From: Streptomyces sp. 1222.5 | Lineage (GTDB): Bacteria > Actinomycetota > Actinomycetes > Streptomycetales > Streptomycetaceae | DNA length: 64,000 bases | Direction of reading: 5' to 3' | Assembly: GCF_900105245.1 (NCBI RefSeq) | Contig: NZ_FNSZ01000001.1 | Coordinates: forward strand, 5,702,001 to 5,766,000 | Shown: piece by piece, positions 61,535-64,000 of the stretch | How positions within the stretch are numbered: position 1 is the stretch's first letter | How the letters are laid out: each line of letters opens with the position of its first letter | The notes under the pieces: model-generated | What the model saw: only the letters and a program-made list of their open reading frames with translations | Databases searched by the model: none | Told to the model about the DNA's origin: nothing | Program-made: the position numbers and the translations under genes

Positions 61535-61572
61535 GTGTGTTTCCGTGACGTTTCGTTGCGCGCCGGTTTCCG
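61535..61572 (-). promoter_or_regulatory. Candidate GlnR-type operator upstream of amtB
   Basis: On the minus strand the region reads GGAAAC, then GCAAC-GAAAC-GTCAC-GGAAAC: three GAAAC and one GTCAC elements in 36 bases, about 70-100 bases before the amtB start. GlnR boxes are built from GTnAC and GAAAC units; here the spacing is not the standard six-base gap throughout. Confidence 0.4.
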
Positions 61573-61656
61573 GAAGCTCACGGCGTCGGGGGCCGGCGAG
61601 GGGCGGTCACGGCGGCTGGTGCGGCGCGGTCCCGTGGATCAGGGACAATGAACGCC

Positions 61657-62610
61657 ATGAGCGTTCGTACCCAGTCATCCGAGCAGCCGGCCGAGTCCGC
61701 CCACCGTGCCGGCTTCGCCTGCTTCGTGGGCCGCCCCAACGCCGGCAAGTCCACCCTCACGAACGCTCTGGTCGGGCAGAAGGTGGCGATCACCGCCGAC
61801 CAGCCGCAGACGACGCGGCACACGGTGCGCGGCATCGTGCACCGGCCCGAAGCGCAGCTGATCCTGGTGGACACCCCGGGCCTGCACAAGCCGCGCACCC
61901 TGCTCGGCGAGCGGCTCAACGACGTCGTGCGCACGACGTGGGCCGAGGTCGACGTGATCGGCTTCTGCCTGCCGGCGAACGAGAAGATCGGTCCCGGCGA
62001 CCGCTTCATCGCCAAGGAACTGGCCGGCATCCGCAAGTCCCCGAAGGTCGCCATCGTCACCAAGACCGACCTCGTCGACTCCCGTGCCCTGGCCGAGCAG
62101 CTCATCGCGATCGACCAGCTCGGCAAGGAGCTGGGCATCGAGTGGGCGCAGATCGTCCCGGTGTCGGCGACCGCGAACAAGCAGGTCGACCTGCTGGCGG
62201 ACCTGCTGATCCCGCTGCTGCCCGAGGGCCCGGCCCTCTACCCCGAGGGCGACCTCACCGACGAGCCCGAGCAGGTCATGATCGCGGAGCTCATCCGTGA
62301 GGCGGCCCTGGAGGGCGTCCGCGACGAGCTGCCGCACTCCATCGCGGTGGTCGTCGAGGAGATGCTGCCGCGCGAGGACCGTCCGGCGGACAAGCCGCTG
62401 CTGGACATCCACGCCAACGTCTACATCGAGCGCCCCAGTCAGAAGGGCATCATCATCGGCCCCAAGGGCAAGCGCCTGAAGGACGTCGGCATCAAGTCCC
62501 GCCGGCAGATCGAGGCCCTGCTCGGCACACCGGTCTTCCTCGACCTGCACGTCAAGGTCGCGAAGGACTGGCAGCGAGACCCCAAGCAGCTGCGCCGACT
62601 GGGCTTCTGA
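61657..62610 (+). CDS. era: GTPase Era
   Basis: Era is a GTPase that binds 16S rRNA near the 3' end during small-subunit assembly. The 317-residue product has G1 GRPNAGKST, G2 TTRH, G3 DTPGLHKP, G4 TKTD, G5 SATANKQ and a C-terminal KH domain with GIIIGPKGKRLKDVG. ATG 61657 is chosen because GACAAT (61644-61649) ends seven bases upstream, as at hemW; ATG 61648 overlaps this box. Tail-to-tail with the MFS gene, three bases apart. Confidence 0.96.
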   Translation: MSVRTQSSEQPAESAHRAGFACFVGRPNAGKSTLTNALVGQKVAITADQPQTTRHTVRGIVHRPEAQLILVDTPGLHKPRTLLGERLNDVVRTTWAEVDVIGFCLPANEKIGPGDRFIAKELAGIRKSPKVAIVTKTDLVDSRALAEQLIAIDQLGKELGIEWAQIVPVSATANKQVDLLADLLIPLLPEGPALYPEGDLTDEPEQVMIAELIREAALEGVRDELPHSIAVVVEEMLPREDRPADKPLLDIHANVYIERPSQKGIIIGPKGKRLKDVGIKSRRQIEALLGTPVFLDLHVKVAKDWQRDPKQLRRLGF

Positions 62611-62613
62611 GGG

Positions 62614-63867
62614 TCACCTCACGCCCCTGATCCGGTTCACCAGCACCGCGCCGGCCAGGCCGACCACTGCGGAGAACAGGTACAGCGCCCGGTAGCCGCC
62701 CAGGTGGGTCACGATCGGGGCGGCCAGGGCCGGGGCGGCCACCTGCGGGAGGGCGTTGGCCACGTTGATCACGCCCAGGTCCTTGCCCCGGTCCAGGGCC
62801 TTCGGCAGCACATCGGTCATCAGCGCGAAGTCGACCGAGGTGAACACGCCGAAGCCGACACCCAGCACGGCCGCCGCCACGATCGCGCCCGGCCAGGTCT
62901 GGAGGCCGGCCAGCAGCGCCGTCGCCACCGCCATCAGCACCCCCGACCAGACGACGAACGGCTTGCGCCGGCCCACCCGGTCGGACCACATACCGCCCAT
63001 CACGACCGTCGCCGTCAGGGTGAGGCTGTTGACGGCCGTCAGGATCAGCACGCCCCGGTCGGGGTCGGGATGGTGCAGGCGGTCGCGGAGGTAGTACAGC
63101 AGGTACAGCAGCACCAGCGAGTTGCCGAGGTTGATCAGGAACCGGGTCAGCCAGGCCCAGGCCAGATCCGGATGACGGCGCGGACTCATCCGGAACCCGG
63201 CCGCGAAGCTCCGCCAGGACCACTCCGGGCGGTCCGCGCGCGCGAGCCGCAGGTCCCGGTGGCACAGCAGGTACGGCAGCACGCCCACCACCGTGAACAC
63301 CGCGCAGGCCGCGTACCCGGCCCGGACGCCGCCCGCCGCCGCGGCCAGTCCCGTGCCGGCGACCACGCCCAGGACCTGCGCCGCGCCCAGCCAGCCGCCC
63401 ACCGTGCCCCGCTGGAGCCGCGGCACCCGGTCGGGCACGGCCGCGGTCACCGCCGCGAAGGCCGCGTTCAGGGTGAGCTGCACCAGGCACCAGCCGACGG
63501 CCATCGTCCCCACCCCGCCCGCGCCGGCGAGCAGCAGCAGCGCGAGCGCGCCACCCGCCGTCCCGGCCACGATCCACGGGGCACGGCGGCCCGCCCGGGC
63601 GGTCGTACGGTCCGACAGGGCGCCGAAGAGCGGGTTCGCGACCAGGGAGACCACCGCGCCCGCGCCGGTCACCCAGGCCAGCACCGTCTCCTTCGACATC
63701 CCGGAGCCGGGCGCGAAGTCCTCCGCCTGGGAGGCGAGCAGGATCTGCAGCGGACCGAACCAGCCCACCCAGATCGCCCCGTTGGCCAGGGACAGCGCCG
63801 CCGTCCAGCCCCGGCCCACCCGGACCGTGGGCTCGGCGAGCGCGGCCGGGGCACCGCCGGTGGTCAT
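62614..63867 (-). CDS. MFS transporter, probable sugar/glycoside importer
   Basis: The 417-residue product has 12 hydrophobic helices with GALSDRTTARAGRRAPWI (loop 2-3 motif) and MWSDRVGRRKPF (loop 8-9). It follows a GH1 beta-glucosidase gene with an ATGA overlap on the same strand, so uptake of the glycoside or disaccharide hydrolysed by that enzyme is the likely role. The ATG has AGGG almost adjacent and depends on coupling. Confidence 0.88.
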   Translation of the reverse strand: MTTGGAPAALAEPTVRVGRGWTAALSLANGAIWVGWFGPLQILLASQAEDFAPGSGMSKETVLAWVTGAGAVVSLVANPLFGALSDRTTARAGRRAPWIVAGTAGGALALLLLAGAGGVGTMAVGWCLVQLTLNAAFAAVTAAVPDRVPRLQRGTVGGWLGAAQVLGVVAGTGLAAAAGGVRAGYAACAVFTVVGVLPYLLCHRDLRLARADRPEWSWRSFAAGFRMSPRRHPDLAWAWLTRFLINLGNSLVLLYLLYYLRDRLHHPDPDRGVLILTAVNSLTLTATVVMGGMWSDRVGRRKPFVVWSGVLMAVATALLAGLQTWPGAIVAAAVLGVGFGVFTSVDFALMTDVLPKALDRGKDLGVINVANALPQVAAPALAAPIVTHLGGYRALYLFSAVVGLAGAVLVNRIRGVR

Positions 63868-64000
63868 CCCTGGTTCCGCAGCACGTCCCGGAACCAGTGG
63901 TAGGACGCCTTCGGGGTGCGCCGCTGGGTCGCGAAGTCGACGTGGACCAGCCCGAAACGGCGGGCGTAGCCCTCGGCCCACTCGAAGTTGTCCATCAGGG
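63864..64000 (-). CDS. GH1 family beta-glucosidase, C-terminal end (partial)
   Basis: Only the last 45 codons are in the window; the gene continues beyond the right edge. The sequence LMDNFEWAEGYARRFGLVHVDF is typical of the GH1 C-terminus (the Glu and Trp of NFEW bind the sugar at subsite -1) and is followed by RTPKASYHWF. It ends in TGA overlapping the MFS start. Enzymes of this family release glucose from cellobiose and other beta-glucosides. Its regulator is not visible here. Confidence 0.9.
   Translation of the reverse strand, partial: LMDNFEWAEGYARRFGLVHVDFATQRRTPKASYHWFRDVLRNQG

Overview
The window is chromosomal DNA from a Streptomyces-type actinomycete. It is very GC-rich, the codons end almost always in G or C, GTG starts are common, many genes lack a ribosome binding site and look leaderless, and the gene order (nadD - LytR_C/LCP-like protein - rsfS - tRNA-Ala - leuS - comEA/comEC - holA - rpsT - lepA - hemW - hrcA - dnaJ - rsmE - phoH - ybeY - CNNM/CBS protein - era) is the usual Streptomyces core arrangement. 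No phage, integrase, CRISPR array or secondary-metabolite cluster was seen.

Layout. 1-7.2 kb: two paralogous leaderless membrane proteins, an M48 protease, two tiny membrane proteins, then NAD synthesis (nadD), an LCP-like cell-surface protein, the ribosome silencing factor and a histidine phosphatase. 7.3-9.5 kb: two identical tRNA-Ala(GGC) genes flank two small zinc-ribbon proteins and a GT87 glycosyltransferase. 9.5-12.5 kb: an orphan electron-transfer pair (NuoF-like protein fused to a ferredoxin, plus a haem b membrane protein). 12.7-15.7 kb: leuS preceded by a leucine-rich leader peptide and an intrinsic terminator, which looks like transcriptional attenuation. 15.9-22.6 kb: a coiled-coil membrane protein, a DegV protein, the ComEA/ComEC DNA-uptake pair and an arylamine N-acetyltransferase. 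22.6-24.25 kb: an IS5-type element with CTAG target duplications that carries a convergent DUF4265 passenger gene. 24.4-30.7 kb: holA, rpsT, lepA and a long-chain acyl-CoA synthetase. 30.9-41.1 kb: an ATPase-GAF-PP2C regulator, hemW, DUF3097, a metallo-beta-lactamase-fold protein, the CIRCE-controlled hrcA-dnaJ operon, a nitronate monooxygenase-like enzyme, rsmE, a VOC protein and a lipoprotein. 41.1-46.8 kb: a tricorn protease, a HIT protein, an RNase Z-like enzyme and an adenine deaminase. 46.7-51.8 kb: a divergent MFS gene beside a D-glucarate catabolic operon (kdgD-gudD) and a PfkB kinase. 51.9-56.6 kb: phoH, ybeY, a CNNM/CBS protein, a YjbR protein, an MccF-like S66 peptidase and a degenerate cytidine deaminase. 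56.6-59.9 kb: a surface module of two secreted beta-rich proteins (one WxL-like) and a DUF916 WxL-interacting protein. 59.8-61.5 kb: a glnK-amtB pair in reverse order on the minus strand. 61.6-64 kb: era, an MFS transporter and the 3' end of a GH1 beta-glucosidase.

The least routine features are the transposable element carrying a DUF4265 gene, the leuS attenuator with a leaderless leader peptide, the WxL-like surface module with duplicated promoters, and the haem/Fe-S electron-transfer pair in which one cluster-ligand cysteine is replaced. All names come from reading the translations; no database search was possible.
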